This document shows positions 31,520-40,481 of a DNA stretch of 46,738 nt, in pieces; the first letter of the stretch is position 1, and every line of letters begins with the position of its first letter. The position numbers and the translations under genes were made by a program. A model generated the notes under the pieces. The model was not told where the DNA came from, searched no databases, and saw only the letters and a program-made list of their open reading frames with translations. The DNA comes from JBBQZP01 sp038207585 (GTDB lineage Bacteria; Pseudomonadota; Alphaproteobacteria; Rhodobacterales; Rhodobacteraceae): contig JBBQZP010000028.1 in NCBI GenBank assembly GCA_038207585.1, positions 1 to 46,738 on the forward strand. The letters run 5' to 3'.

Positions 31520-32649
31520 ATGCAACTGCTTGATGATCTGCTGGGATACCAGCGCCTGACCATACCCGAGACCGACCGCGCCATTGTGCTGCACAAGGGC
31601 CGGTTCACCTCGATCCTGTCGCCGGGCGAACACCGCCTGCCCAAGCGGGATATGGTCACTGATGTGCATTCCTTGGCCCGGCCCCAGTTCACTTCGGGTT
31701 ATGAAGCGGCGCTGTTTCGCGAACGCCCCGACCTTGCCGCAGCCCACCGGACCGAGGTGCGGGCGGGTGCGGATGAAGTTGTGATCGTGTCGCGCGATGG
31801 GCGGCTTCACGAGGTGGTGCGACCCGAAGCCCGCGCTGTCTATTGGACGGATGCGGGGCCGTGGGCTACCGAAACCCATTCCGTAACCGACGGTGCCGAG
31901 GTGCCCGACGTGCTGGGCCTGCGTCTGCAGCGCGCGGGTCTGACCGGCGTTGTGGCGCTGGAGGTGCCCGAAGGGCATGTTGGCTTTCTGACGGTCGACG
32001 GGGTGCAAACCCGCACCTTGCCCAACGGCACGCACCGGTTCTGGGCGACCGGGCGCAAGATCGCGGTCAAACCCGTCGATCTGCGCTGGCGCACGCGCGA
32101 TGTGACGGGGTAAGAGATCCTGACCAAGGATCGCGTCACTCTGCGGGTGAACGTTGCCGCCGATTGCCGGGTGACGGATGCGGTGCTTGCAACCTCGGTC
32201 GTGAAAGACCACGATGAGGCGCTGCACCGCGCGCTGCAACTGGCGTTCCGCAAGACGCTGGGAGCGGTGACGCTGGACGCGCTGTTGTCCGACAAGGTGT
32301 CGGTCGATGCCGAAGCGGCGGCGGCGGTGCGGGCAGAAATGGCCGGCATAGGTTCGAGGTCGGGCAGATCGCGCTGAAGGGCGTCGTTCTTCCGGGCGAG
32401 ATGCGTGACATCCTGAACCGCGTTGCCGCAGCGCAGAAAGAGGCCGAAGCAAACGTGATCCGCCGGCGCGAGGAAACCAACGCCACCCGGTCACTTCTGA
32501 ACACTGCGAAGGTCATGGAGGAAAACCCCGTGATGCTGCGTCTCAAAGAGCTTGAGGCGCTTGAGACGATGGCCGGCAAGGTGGAACGCCTGACGATCCA
32601 CAACGGCACGGCGGGACTGCTGAGCGATATCATCAGGCTGCGCGACTGA
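31520..32649 (+). pseudogene. Slipin / SPFH (stomatin-like) protein gene with stop and frameshift
   Basis: An SPFH (band 7) membrane-scaffold protein. The first part (from ATG 31520, MQLLDDLLGYQRLTIPETDR) is open to TAA 32111-32113, which replaces a codon between RTRDVTG and EILTKDRVTLRV. In the same frame it goes on VVKDHDEALHRALQLAFRKT to about 32350. There one base is missing, and the frame moves to GEMRDILNRVAAAQKEAEAN and VIRRREETNATRSLLNTAKV, ending at 32649. Apart from the two lesions the sequence is fully conserved in style, so the loss is recent, or the lesions are sequencing errors. An N-terminal membrane anchor, usual for slipins, is not evident. Confidence 0.82.
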
Positions 32650-32656
32650 ACATCGG

Positions 32657-32684
32657 CCCTCCGGTTTTGCCGGGGGGACTTTTC
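32657..32684 (+). terminator. Terminator after the slipin pseudogene
   Basis: CCCTCCGG pairs with CCGGGGGG across TTTTG, followed by ACTTTTCC. It lies 8 nt after the stop. Confidence 0.6.
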
Positions 32685-32735
32685 CGCCGCATGGCAGGGC
32701 CTTGAATTCCCCGATCCGTGATCCGCGCAGGTCGC

Positions 32736-32753
32736 CCTAAACGCAAGTTTAGG
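32736..32753. other. Small hairpin with GCAA tetraloop upstream of the PepSY-like genes
   Basis: CCTAAAC-GCAA-GTTTAGG is a perfect 7-bp stem with a GNRA-type loop, in the 288-bp gap before the first PepSY-like gene. It could be a protein-binding dyad or a 5' UTR structure. Confidence 0.35.
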
Positions 32754-32937
32754 CGCGTAAACCGCTGATCCATAGACGCCAGATAAACCCCAGACCAATT
32801 TCCACCGAACCGGTTTTGCGGGCCTTGTGTGGTCATGCCGATGGCGTTCCTCGGCGATGATCCCCCCTTGCCCGGCGTAGGTGCCTGCAAGGATTTCTTT
32901 AACCGGCCCGCGATGGCCACCATTCATGAGGTTCAAA

Positions 32938-33483
32938 ATGAAGTTCTTTACAGCTCTTGTCAGCGGCGTGGTCCTGTCATCCGGCATGGCCGCAGCACAA
33001 GTCGATACGACAGCTCTGGTTAACGACCTTCAGGCGCAGGGCTATTCCCGCGTTGAGGTGCGCACCGGCCCCAATCAGGTGAAAGTCGAGGCCATTCGCG
33101 GCACCGAAAAGGTCGAGACGATCTACGACAGCGCCACCGGAAGTGTTTTGAAATCCGAAACGGGAACGGTCGGCGTCTTTGACAATATAGCGCCCGGCGT
33201 GTCTGTCCGGGACCGCAATCGCGATTTCGTCCGGGTCGAGGGCGGCTCCGGGTCGGGAAAATCGGGACGTCGTACCGGTTCGGATGACAGCGATGATGAC
33301 AGCGCGTCCGGTTCGGATGACAGCAGCGACGACAATTCGTCGGCCGGGTCGGACGACAGCAGCGACGACAATTCGTCCGGGTCCGACGACGGCAGCGATG
33401 ATGATCACGGCGGTGACGATCATGGCGGCAAAGGCGGCAATGGCGGCGACGGCAAAGGTGGCAAGGACGGCAGCGACGATTGA
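32938..33483 (+). CDS. Exported PepSY-like protein with acidic Ser/Asp/Gly tail (1)
   Basis: A 181-residue exported protein. The signal peptide (MKFFTALVSGVVLSSGMAAA) is followed by a PepSY-like module of about 55 residues (TALVNDLQAQGYSRVEVRTG, IYDSATGSVLKSE). From about residue 105 the protein is a repeat tail of Ser-Asp-Asp units (GSDDSDDDSASGSDDSSDDN) ending in Gly/Lys/Asp/His motifs. PepSY modules often act as secreted inhibitors or folding regulators. The tail resembles cation-binding or spacer sequence. Start ATG 32938 has GAGG 6 nt upstream. A paralogue follows. Confidence 0.78.
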   Translation: MKFFTALVSGVVLSSGMAAAQVDTTALVNDLQAQGYSRVEVRTGPNQVKVEAIRGTEKVETIYDSATGSVLKSETGTVGVFDNIAPGVSVRDRNRDFVRVEGGSGSGKSGRRTGSDDSDDDSASGSDDSSDDNSSAGSDDSSDDNSSGSDDGSDDDHGGDDHGGKGGNGGDGKGGKDGSDD

Positions 33484-33609
33484 CGCAGATCTTCCAGCGC
33501 GCGCGCATCCGGCACGGACCCGGGTGCGCGCAATTTCCATTCTGCGTGCCGGATGTTAGACTGCAACCGAAACGCCCGAACAGCGGGCAGAACAAACCGA
33601 TTGATCCAG

Positions 33610-34179
33610 ATGAACCGCAGAACCCTTTTCACCAGCGCGGCGTTTGCGACCCTGATCGTGGGTGTCGCACTGCCGCAACCGTCGATGGCCGAAAGCTATC
33701 AGGACCAGGTCGTGCGCCAGTTGACCGATCAGGGATATGGCCGTGTTGAAATATCCCGGTCGCTTCTGGGTCGGTTGCAGATCACGGCGCGAAAAGGCGG
33801 CAGAACCCGCGAGATTGTTCTGAACCCGCGCAACGGCGAAGTGCTGCGCGACCTGTCCTCGGATGGCCGGGTTGAACTGGAAGACGACGATGACAAGGGC
33901 GGCAAAGGCGGATCGGATTCGGGACGCGGATCGTCTGATGACGACGGCGGCGACGACGACAGCAGTGGCAAGGGGTCTGGCGGCGGCGACGGTTCGGGCA
34001 AGGGCGGTGGGTCTGATGATGGCAGCGGGTCTGATGGTGGCGGCGGCGATTCGGGCAGGGGCGGCGGCGATGACGGCGGCAGCGATGATGGCGGGTCTGA
34101 CGACGGCGGCGGCGGCGGCAGTTCCGGCGGTGGCGACAGTTCCGACAAGGGTGGGGGCGATGATGGCGGCGACGACTAA
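33610..34179 (+). CDS. Exported PepSY-like protein with acidic Gly/Asp/Ser tail (2)
   Basis: A 189-residue paralogue of its neighbour. The signal peptide (MNRRTLFTSAAFATLIVGVA, cleavage near SMAE) is followed by QVVRQLTDQGYGRVEISRSL and REIVLNPRNGEVLRDLSSDG, the same PepSY-like pattern. From about residue 95 comes a tail of Gly, Asp, Ser and Lys (KGGKGGSDSGRGSSDDDGGD and similar), richer in Gly than the first copy. Start ATG 33610 is taken because the signal peptide begins there. The two tails are low-complexity and probably change length quickly. The LuxR-type gene follows 36 nt later. Confidence 0.78.
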   Translation: MNRRTLFTSAAFATLIVGVALPQPSMAESYQDQVVRQLTDQGYGRVEISRSLLGRLQITARKGGRTREIVLNPRNGEVLRDLSSDGRVELEDDDDKGGKGGSDSGRGSSDDDGGDDDSSGKGSGGGDGSGKGGGSDDGSGSDGGGGDSGRGGGDDGGSDDGGSDDGGGGGSSGGGDSSDKGGGDDGGDD

Positions 34180-34215
34180 GCCCTCGGTCCCGCGCCAGAA
34201 CGCGCCGGGCCTGGC

Positions 34216-34758
34216 ATGAGAAGCTGGTTGCTTATCGCCGTGCTTCTGGTGGTGCAGGCGGTCTGCGCATTTTTCTTCATATCCGATATCCTGTCCTCTT
34301 TGATCGGGTTTCGTGCGGCACCCGTCAGCTGGCAAACCCGCGAGATGATGGAAATGGGCGCGGCGCTTGGCCTTGTTCTGGGCATTGCCATCGGGGCCTA
34401 TGCGCTGATCCGCGCGTTCCGGGACCGGAACCGCGCCGAAGAAAGCCTGCGCCGCGCATCGGTCGCCTTCATGATCATCCTGCAGGAACGCTTTGTCGAA
34501 TGGGGCCTTACCCCGGCCGAAGCAGACGTGGCTCTGTTCGCGATAAAGGGCATGTCGACCGCCGAGATTGCGGGGCTGCGGTCCACTTCGGAAGGCACTG
34601 TCAAAGCACAGACCAACGCGATCTACCGCAAAGCGGGCGTCACCGGGCGGCCGCAACTTTTAAGCCTGTTCATCGAGGAACTGATGGGGCATGGGCTACC
34701 ACCCGCTCTGCCCGCCCTTTCCAACGATGCGGGCCTGCAGGCGTCAAAAACCGCCTGA
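34216..34758 (+). CDS. Membrane-anchored LuxR-type HTH regulator
   Basis: A 180-residue protein with two hydrophobic segments (about 4-24 and 47-66) followed by a cytoplasmic linker and a LuxR/GerE-type helix-turn-helix (about 96-155: LTPAEADVALFAIKGMSTAE, STSEGTVKAQTNAIYRKAG, QLLSLFIEEL). There is no receiver domain, so it would be a one-component regulator tethered to the inner membrane. It may sense the envelope state and control the two exported PepSY-like genes just upstream; this is inferred from position. The gene ends 6 nt from the convergent DUF2237 gene. Confidence 0.85.
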   Translation: MRSWLLIAVLLVVQAVCAFFFISDILSSLIGFRAAPVSWQTREMMEMGAALGLVLGIAIGAYALIRAFRDRNRAEESLRRASVAFMIILQERFVEWGLTPAEADVALFAIKGMSTAEIAGLRSTSEGTVKAQTNAIYRKAGVTGRPQLLSLFIEELMGHGLPPALPALSNDAGLQASKTA

Positions 34759-34764
34759 CCGGCC

Positions 34765-35142
34765 TTACGTTACTGCGTAAAGGGACAGAATTTCCATCGG
34801 TGCCACGTCCAGCGTGCGCTGGTGCGTGGCGGCCAGGTGAACCAGCGGGGCAGCACCTTCGTCATGCGCCTGCAGGAAGCGGCCCGCGCACAGACACCAC
34901 CGATCCCCCGGCTTCAGCCCGGCAAAGCCGAACTCGGGGCGCGGGGTCGACAGATCGTTGCCCAGGTACTTTGACAGCGCCAGAAATTCGGCCGTCATCA
35001 CCGCGCAGACGGTGTGGATGCCGCCATCCTCCGCACTTGTATCGCAGCAGCCATTGCGGAAGAACCCGGTCATCGGCGCGGTTGAACATTGCTCCAGCGC
35101 GGTGCCAAAGACGTTGAGGGATGCAAATCGGTCATCGGCCAT
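34765..35142 (-). CDS. DUF2237 family protein
   Basis: A 125-residue protein of the conserved DUF2237 family: LNVFGTALEQCSTAPMTGFF, RNGCCDTSAEDGGIHTVCAV, GLKPGDRWCLCAGRFLQAHD and a C-terminal HQRTLDVAPMEILSLYA. The conserved Cys and His residues suggest metal binding, but the biochemical role is not known. Start ATG 35140-35142 (MADDRFASLN) is chosen; the longer frame adds Arg-rich residues unlike the family. Confidence 0.88.
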   Translation of the reverse strand: MADDRFASLNVFGTALEQCSTAPMTGFFRNGCCDTSAEDGGIHTVCAVMTAEFLALSKYLGNDLSTPRPEFGFAGLKPGDRWCLCAGRFLQAHDEGAAPLVHLAATHQRTLDVAPMEILSLYAVT

Positions 35143-35269
35143 GCAGCGGTTCCTTGAATGGTGGCGCGGGGTCCGGTCTGCGGTGCCCGCCCCAGAGATT
35201 CGAGGCAGCATGGCCCAACACCCCTGCCATTTCCAGCACCTTTACGACAAGCGGGGTCGGCTCGTCGGG

Positions 35270-36436
35270 TCAGGGCAGCCCTGCAAGGCTTGCGGTGATT
35301 GTCCGGAATGTGGCGATGTTCGCCTCTTCCACGCCGCCTTGCGTAAAATTCCGATCTGCAGAATTTACGGCGATCACCACGCCCGCAGCTTGGTTGATAT
35401 AGATATACTGGCCATAAACGCCCTTGGCCATGAACTCGCCTTGTGTTGCAAGCGAGGGCATCCACCACTGAAAGCCGTATCCCACACCTCCCGGCGCGGT
35501 AGGCACCGTCGACTTTGCGACCCAGTCGGCGGGCACGATCTGCAGGCCGTTGGCGGCACCGTTTTGCACGAACAACTGGCCCAAGCGGGCATAGTCGCGG
35601 GTCCGCAGGTTCAGCCCACCCAAAACGAAGGCCTCGCCCAGACCATCGGTCACATAATAGGGTTCGGCCTCAAGCCCAAGCGGAGCCACGATTTTCTCGG
35701 ATACAAGGTCAGGGATGTCACGACCCGTGGCACCCCGGATCACCATACCCAGCACATGCGTGTCGATGGACACATAGCGCCATTCGGCGCCTGGCTTTGC
35801 CGCCCGCGCGGTGAGGCTCGCCGCAAAGGTATCCATTGATTGGCCGAGTGCAAGAACGCGGCCCATCTTGTTGATGTCGCTGTTGAAATCCAGATAATCC
35901 TCGTTGAACTGCACGCCCGAGGCCATGTTCAGCACGTTGCGGATTGTCGCCCCGTCATAGGCCGACCCCACCAGCGCGGGCGCATAAGTCGTGACCGGAT
36001 CGTCAAGGCTGGCAATCTGGCCATCCGCCACCACGATTCCCATGAGTGCGGACAGAACGCTTTTTGCCACCGACCACGAGATGCGCAGATCATCGGGGCC
36101 AGTGCCGAGGTAATAGCTTTCATGCACCAGCGCGCCGTCTTTCAGCACCACCAGTGCCGTCACCGACCGATCCTTGACCCAGGTTTGCACGGCATCCGGC
36201 AGGGCAAAGGCCGGGCCGGGTGGCAGGGGCAGGGGTGGCACGGTCCCAATTGGCACAGGACGGCTCAGAAAAGCCTGATCCATATGGCTGAAATTCTGCA
36301 CGATGCGATCTGGCTCGAACAGGTTCAGAACAGACCAGAGGCGCATGATCTCATCCCGTTTCCAGACCGCGACCACTGCCAGAACCAGCAGCGCCAACCC
36401 CAATCCCCGAACCGTGTACCTCAGAAATCGCCGCAT
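35270..36436 (-). CDS. Serine hydrolase, beta-lactamase/class C-like family
   Basis: A 388-residue membrane-anchored or exported penicillin-binding-like hydrolase. An N-terminal hydrophobic segment (LGLALLVLAVVAVW) is followed by the S-x-x-K motif ISWSVAKS (S122, K125), MASGVQFNEDYLDF, the YVSIDTHVLG segment as the Tyr motif, and a late IYINQAAGVVIAVNSAD strand. The substrate (esters, D-amino peptides or beta-lactams) cannot be told. Start ATG 36434-36436 has GAGGG 6 nt upstream. It lies 60 nt downstream of pth on the same strand. Confidence 0.88.
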   Translation of the reverse strand: MRRFLRYTVRGLGLALLVLAVVAVWKRDEIMRLWSVLNLFEPDRIVQNFSHMDQAFLSRPVPIGTVPPLPLPPGPAFALPDAVQTWVKDRSVTALVVLKDGALVHESYYLGTGPDDLRISWSVAKSVLSALMGIVVADGQIASLDDPVTTYAPALVGSAYDGATIRNVLNMASGVQFNEDYLDFNSDINKMGRVLALGQSMDTFAASLTARAAKPGAEWRYVSIDTHVLGMVIRGATGRDIPDLVSEKIVAPLGLEAEPYYVTDGLGEAFVLGGLNLRTRDYARLGQLFVQNGAANGLQIVPADWVAKSTVPTAPGGVGYGFQWWMPSLATQGEFMAKGVYGQYIYINQAAGVVIAVNSADRNFTQGGVEEANIATFRTITASLAGLP

Positions 36437-36496
36437 TGCTTGCCCTCGCGCTTCACGCAGCCGACCACGGAACCGCAGCCTTTGCAACCGCTGGGA

Positions 36497-37189
36497 TCAG
36501 CGAAAGCGGTCGGTCAGGCGTTGCAGCATGGTGCGGCCATCGGTGGTTTCAGGCGCAAGGTCAGCAGCCGGTTTCGTGGCAGGAGGCGCGGCCCCAGCCC
36601 CCGACCCTGTGCCCGACCGGGCCGGCGTCAGCCGCAACGCCACCGCGTTCAGGAACTTTGCACCGTCGCCCGCTGCAAGATGAACTGCCCCATCACTGAT
36701 GCCGCGCAATGCGTCGTCCAGCCAGTCGGCATCGGCCTTGGCGAAATCGTGCAGCACATAGCCCGCCACGGCATCCTTGTGCCCCGGATGCCCGATGCCC
36801 ATGCGCACACGCCCGTAGGCTTCGCCGATATGGCCGTGGATCGAGCGCAACCCGTTATGCCCCGCATGCCCGCCGCCGGATTTTACGCGCAACTTGGCAG
36901 GCGCAAGGTCCAACTCATCATGGAACACCACGACATCTGCAGGGGCGATCTTGTAGAACGCCATCGCCGCCCGAACCGACTGGCCCGACAGGTTCATGAA
37001 CGTGCCGGGTTTCAGAAGGATCACCTTTTCGGCGCCCAGCATGCCTTCGCAAACCTGCCCCTGAAACCGCGATTTCCATGCGCCAAAGCCGTGATCGGCG
37101 GCAATCCGGTCCACCGCCATGAAGCCGATGTTGTGGCGGTTGCGGGCGTATTTTTCGCCCGGATTGCCAAGGCCCACGAAAAGTTTCAA
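36497..37189 (-). CDS. pth: Peptidyl-tRNA hydrolase
   Basis: Releases peptides from prematurely dropped peptidyl-tRNA. MKLFVGLGNPGEKYARNRHN carries the catalytic His19, TFMNLSGQSV follows, FHDELDLAPAKLRVK carries the catalytic Asp91, and GGHAGHNGLRSI is conserved. Length is 230 residues, with a C-terminal Ala/Pro-rich extension of about 40 residues beyond the usual core (AARSGTGSGAGAAPPATKPA region) that ends in a short basic helix. It lies downstream of rplY on the same strand, a common pairing. Confidence 0.97.
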   Translation of the reverse strand: MKLFVGLGNPGEKYARNRHNIGFMAVDRIAADHGFGAWKSRFQGQVCEGMLGAEKVILLKPGTFMNLSGQSVRAAMAFYKIAPADVVVFHDELDLAPAKLRVKSGGGHAGHNGLRSIHGHIGEAYGRVRMGIGHPGHKDAVAGYVLHDFAKADADWLDDALRGISDGAVHLAAGDGAKFLNAVALRLTPARSGTGSGAGAAPPATKPAADLAPETTDGRTMLQRLTDRFR

Positions 37190-37263
37190 AGCCGCCTCCT
37201 GATGCCTTTGCGAAACCTAATGCGCCGACCCATCCCGCACAACCGCCCCGCAAAGTCGAAATG

Positions 37264-37293
37264 AAAAACGCGGAGGGCTTGCACCCCCCGCGT
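37264..37293 (-). terminator. Terminator after rplY
   Basis: On the minus strand ACGCGGGGGG-TGCAA-GCCCTCCGCGT forms a strong stem followed by TTTTTC, 24 nt after the rplY stop. It would separate rplY from pth transcripts, at least partly. Confidence 0.85.
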
Positions 37294-37316
37294 CATATCA
37301 CAATCCGCAGTGCAGA

Positions 37317-37937
37317 TTACTCGGCTTCGGCTTCCGCCTCGCCTTCTTCATTGTCCGACGACCGCAGACCCGACGGGGCTGAGATGTTGGCAATGACGAA
37401 GTTGCGGTTGATCGTGGGCTTGCAGCCCTCGGGCAACACCACATCATTGATGTGAATCACATCGCCGATCTGACGTCCGGTCAGATCGACCGTGATGTGA
37501 TCGGGGATATCGCCCGCGGTCACTTCCAGTTCGACCTCGGGGCGCACAACAACCAGCGTGCCACCACGTTTCAGGCCCGGTGCAGCCTCGTGACCTTCAA
37601 AGGTCACATGGATGAACAGGCTGATCCGGCTTGTGCGGCGCAGACGCATGAAATCCACATGCAGCGGCGTGTCTTTTACGACATCGCGCTGAACGCCACG
37701 GCAGATGATACGCACATCTTCCTGGCCTTCGACCTTGAGGTTGAACAGCGTCTGCAGGAACCGGCCTTTTTTCAGCCGGTTGAACAGCGCATTATAAGGA
37801 ATATTGATCGACAGCGGATCTTTATGATCGCCGTAGACGATTCCGGGTACGTAGCCCTCACGACGAGCTAGACGAGCGGCCCCCTTGCCTGACCCCGTCC
37901 GTACCTCGGCGTGAAAATCAGGGATTTCACCAGCCAT
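37317..37937 (-). CDS. rplY: 50S ribosomal protein L25 (Ctc/TL5 type)
   Basis: A 5S rRNA-binding ribosomal protein of the long Ctc type (206 residues): the N-terminal L25 domain (EVRTGSGKGAARLARREGYV, PGIVYGDHKDPLSINI) and the C-terminal TL5 domain (GTLVVVRPEVELEVTAGDIP, DVIHINDVVLPEGCKPTINR), ending in an acidic EEGEAEAEAE tail. Pairing with pth is widely conserved. Start ATG 37935-37937. Confidence 0.97.
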   Translation of the reverse strand: MAGEIPDFHAEVRTGSGKGAARLARREGYVPGIVYGDHKDPLSINIPYNALFNRLKKGRFLQTLFNLKVEGQEDVRIICRGVQRDVVKDTPLHVDFMRLRRTSRISLFIHVTFEGHEAAPGLKRGGTLVVVRPEVELEVTAGDIPDHITVDLTGRQIGDVIHINDVVLPEGCKPTINRNFVIANISAPSGLRSSDNEEGEAEAEAE

Positions 37938-38122
37938 TTGAGGTTCTCCATAGGTTAAGTCCGCCGCCCTCCAAGGGTGCGCGGCGCGACCGGGGAGCCT
38001 TAACGGGGATTCGCACGCAGGGAAAGGGAAAATTCCGTCGTTGCGGGCAAATTGCGTCGGGGGCAGGCTTGCCGCGCCTGACCCGGATGGTTAGCAGGGC
38101 CCAAGATTGCCGGAAAGCCCTG

Positions 38123-39286
38123 ATGTCGATGGTCACCACCCTTGCCGTATCGCGGCCCGCCTTGGCGGCTTTTGCCGTCATGGGGGTGTTGTGGGGCAGT
38201 TTCGCGGCCATTCTGCCCGATACCAAAGCGATGCTTGGTGTGGATGAGGCGACGCTGGGCCTGACGATGCTGGGCGCGCCAATCTGTGCGGTGCTTGCCA
38301 TGCTGGTGGCACCGACCACGGGGGCAGCTTTGGGGCGGTTCGCCTTGCCGGGCGCGACGCTGGCGATGGCGCTGGCCTTTGCGCTGCCAGGGCAATTCGC
38401 GCAGGTCTGGGCGTTTGCGCTGGCGCTGGCCTTGTGCGGGGCCACGACCGGCACGCTGGACGTGCTGATGAACGCGCGGGTTGCGGCGTTGGAAAATGAC
38501 CGCGACCTGCATCTGATGAACCTAGCCCATGCCGCCTATTCGCTGGGCTACGGCGCAGGCGCGCTGGGCACCGGTGCGCTGCGCTCGCAAGGCTGGACGC
38601 CGGGGATGGTGTTCGCACTGGCAAGTGTGGTCTGCGTCGGGCTGGCGCTGGTAACCTATGAAAGGCATGGCCGGATCGACGGGCTGACCAAACCCAAGGG
38701 CAGTGCTGCGGTGGGGCTGGGCTGGGTGCCGGTGATCGGCGGCGCGATGGTGATGATCGCCTTCATGACCGAAAACGCCACGGAAAGCTGGTCGGCGCTG
38801 CATATCGAGAAAACGCTGGGCGGAACACCTGCCCAAGGCAGTTTCGGCCCCGCGCTGATGGCGTTGACCATGGCCGCATCGCGGCTGGCGGGGCAGGGGA
38901 TCATCGCGCATGTGTCGGCCCTGCGGCTGTTGATCGGCGGGGCTGTGCTGGCGGCGATCGGGGCGGTCATTGCGGCTTTGGCGGTATCGCCCATGATGGC
39001 CTATGCGGGCTTTGTGATCATGGGCATCGGCGCGTCAGTTCTGGCCCCCACGGCCTTTTCTCTGGTGGGCCGCATGGCCGAGCCGAAAGCGCGGGCGCGG
39101 GCGGTCGCGCGGGCGACGCTCCTGGGATATTTCGGTTACTTCTTCGGCCCGCCGACGCTGGGCTTCATCGCAGGCCATTTCGGGTTGCGCGCGTCATTCC
39201 TGTTTGCGGCGGCCCTGCTTTTGGTGGTGCTGGTGCTGGCGCCCCTGCTGGTGCGGGTCAGGCCCAGTCACCCTCAAATCCCTTAG
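38123..39286 (+). CDS. MFS transporter
   Basis: An inner-membrane major facilitator of 387 residues with about 12 hydrophobic segments from AFAVMGVLWGSFAAILPD to LLLVVLVLAPLLVRVRP. The short loop MLGVDEATLGLTMLG and the central RHGRIDGLTKPKGSAAVG resemble the YbjJ-like subgroup of sugar- or drug-related MFS proteins; the substrate cannot be predicted. ATG 38123 has GGAAAG nearby; ATG 38129 is possible. The last 29 nt overlap the 3' end of the convergent lldD. Confidence 0.88.
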   Translation: MSMVTTLAVSRPALAAFAVMGVLWGSFAAILPDTKAMLGVDEATLGLTMLGAPICAVLAMLVAPTTGAALGRFALPGATLAMALAFALPGQFAQVWAFALALALCGATTGTLDVLMNARVAALENDRDLHLMNLAHAAYSLGYGAGALGTGALRSQGWTPGMVFALASVVCVGLALVTYERHGRIDGLTKPKGSAAVGLGWVPVIGGAMVMIAFMTENATESWSALHIEKTLGGTPAQGSFGPALMALTMAASRLAGQGIIAHVSALRLLIGGAVLAAIGAVIAALAVSPMMAYAGFVIMGIGASVLAPTAFSLVGRMAEPKARARAVARATLLGYFGYFFGPPTLGFIAGHFGLRASFLFAAALLLVVLVLAPLLVRVRPSHPQIP

Positions 39287-40421
39287 GGACCAACAGGTTG
39301 TCGCGCGACAGGTTGCGCACGTCCCGCTCGCCACACAGCGCCATCGAGATATCAAGCTCCTTGCGGATCACCTCCAGCGCCTTTGTCACCCCGGCCTGAC
39401 CCATCGCCCCCAGCCCGTAGACATAGGACCGCCCGATGTAGGTGCCCTTGGCCCCCAAAGCGAGCGCCTTCAGCACATCCTGCCCCGACCGGATGCCGCT
39501 GTCAAAATGCACCTCGACCTTGTCACCCACCGCATCGACAATCGACGACAGCATCCGGATCGACGACAAAGCACCATCCAGCTGCCGCCCGCCATGGTTC
39601 GACACGATGATCGCATCGGCCCCCACCGACAGTGCGTTGCGGGCATCTTCGACATCCATGATGCCTTTCAGGATCACCTTGCCGCCCCACATTTCCTTGA
39701 ACTTCGCGATCCGCTTCCAATCCAGCGTCAGATCGAACGCCTCTGCCGTCCAGCTTGACAGCGAACTGGGGTCGGTCACTCCCTTGGCATGGCCCACGAT
39801 GTTGCCGAAGAACCGCCGCTTGGTCTGCAGCATTTCAAGCCCCCAGCCGACCTTGGTCATCATGTTGGCAATGGATTTCGCGGTCAGCTTCGGCGGCGCG
39901 GACAGGCCGTTTTTCAGATCCTTGTGGCGCTGGCCCAGAATTTGCAGATCGACTGTGATGACAATCGCCGAACAGTTTGCCGCCCGCGCGCGTTCAAAAA
40001 GACGCTGCATGAAATCTTCGTCTTTCAGGGTGTAGACCTGAAACCAGAACGGCTTGGTGGTATGCGCTGCCACATCCTCGATCGAGCAGATGCTCATGGT
40101 GGAAAGGGTGAAGGGCACCCCGAACGCTTCGGCGGCCCGCGCGGCCTTGATCTCGCCATCGGCGCGCTGCATGCCGGTCAGGCCCACCGGGGCAAGGGCC
40201 ACGGGCATCGCCACCGCTTCACCGATCATGGTGCTTGCGGTGCTACGCCCCGACATATCAACCGCAACCTTCTGGCGCAGACGCAACTGGCTGAAATCAT
40301 TGGTATTGTCGCGGAAGGTTTGCTCGGTATAGCTGCCCGATTCCGCGTAATCGTAAAACATCTTGGGCGTGCGTCGTTTGTGCAGGCGCTTCAGATCGTC
40401 GATGCAGGTGATCACGGGCAT
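39258..40421 (-). CDS. lldD: FMN-dependent L-lactate dehydrogenase / alpha-hydroxy acid oxidase
   Basis: Oxidises L-lactate to pyruvate (or a related 2-hydroxy acid) with FMN, passing electrons to quinone. It is a 387-residue TIM-barrel enzyme: VALAPVGLTGMQRADGE, FTLSTMSICSIEDV, FWFQVY, K252 in LKGIMDVEDA and the catalytic His276 with Arg279 in VSNHGGRQLDGA, then HFDSGIRSGQDVLKALALGA and GRSYVYGLGAMG. The exact substrate is not certain. Its 3' end overlaps the MFS gene tail to tail by 29 nt. Confidence 0.92.
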   Translation of the reverse strand: MPVITCIDDLKRLHKRRTPKMFYDYAESGSYTEQTFRDNTNDFSQLRLRQKVAVDMSGRSTASTMIGEAVAMPVALAPVGLTGMQRADGEIKAARAAEAFGVPFTLSTMSICSIEDVAAHTTKPFWFQVYTLKDEDFMQRLFERARAANCSAIVITVDLQILGQRHKDLKNGLSAPPKLTAKSIANMMTKVGWGLEMLQTKRRFFGNIVGHAKGVTDPSSLSSWTAEAFDLTLDWKRIAKFKEMWGGKVILKGIMDVEDARNALSVGADAIIVSNHGGRQLDGALSSIRMLSSIVDAVGDKVEVHFDSGIRSGQDVLKALALGAKGTYIGRSYVYGLGAMGQAGVTKALEVIRKELDISMALCGERDVRNLSRDNLLVPKGFEGDWA

Positions 40422-40481
40422 GGGCAGTCCCTTCCTTGGTCAGGTTTTCTAACCAATCGGGGGGGCTTTGGTCAACGGGCG

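Noticed and set aside
33284..34219. Internal direct repeats in the two PepSY-like genes considered as a CRISPR-like or satellite array
   Set aside because: The repeats are in frame, encode the Asp/Ser/Gly tails and vary in unit length, so they are coding low complexity.
35840..37264. Plus-strand open frame of 474 codons across the serine hydrolase and pth genes
   Set aside because: Antisense shadow; both minus-strand genes have clear catalytic motifs.
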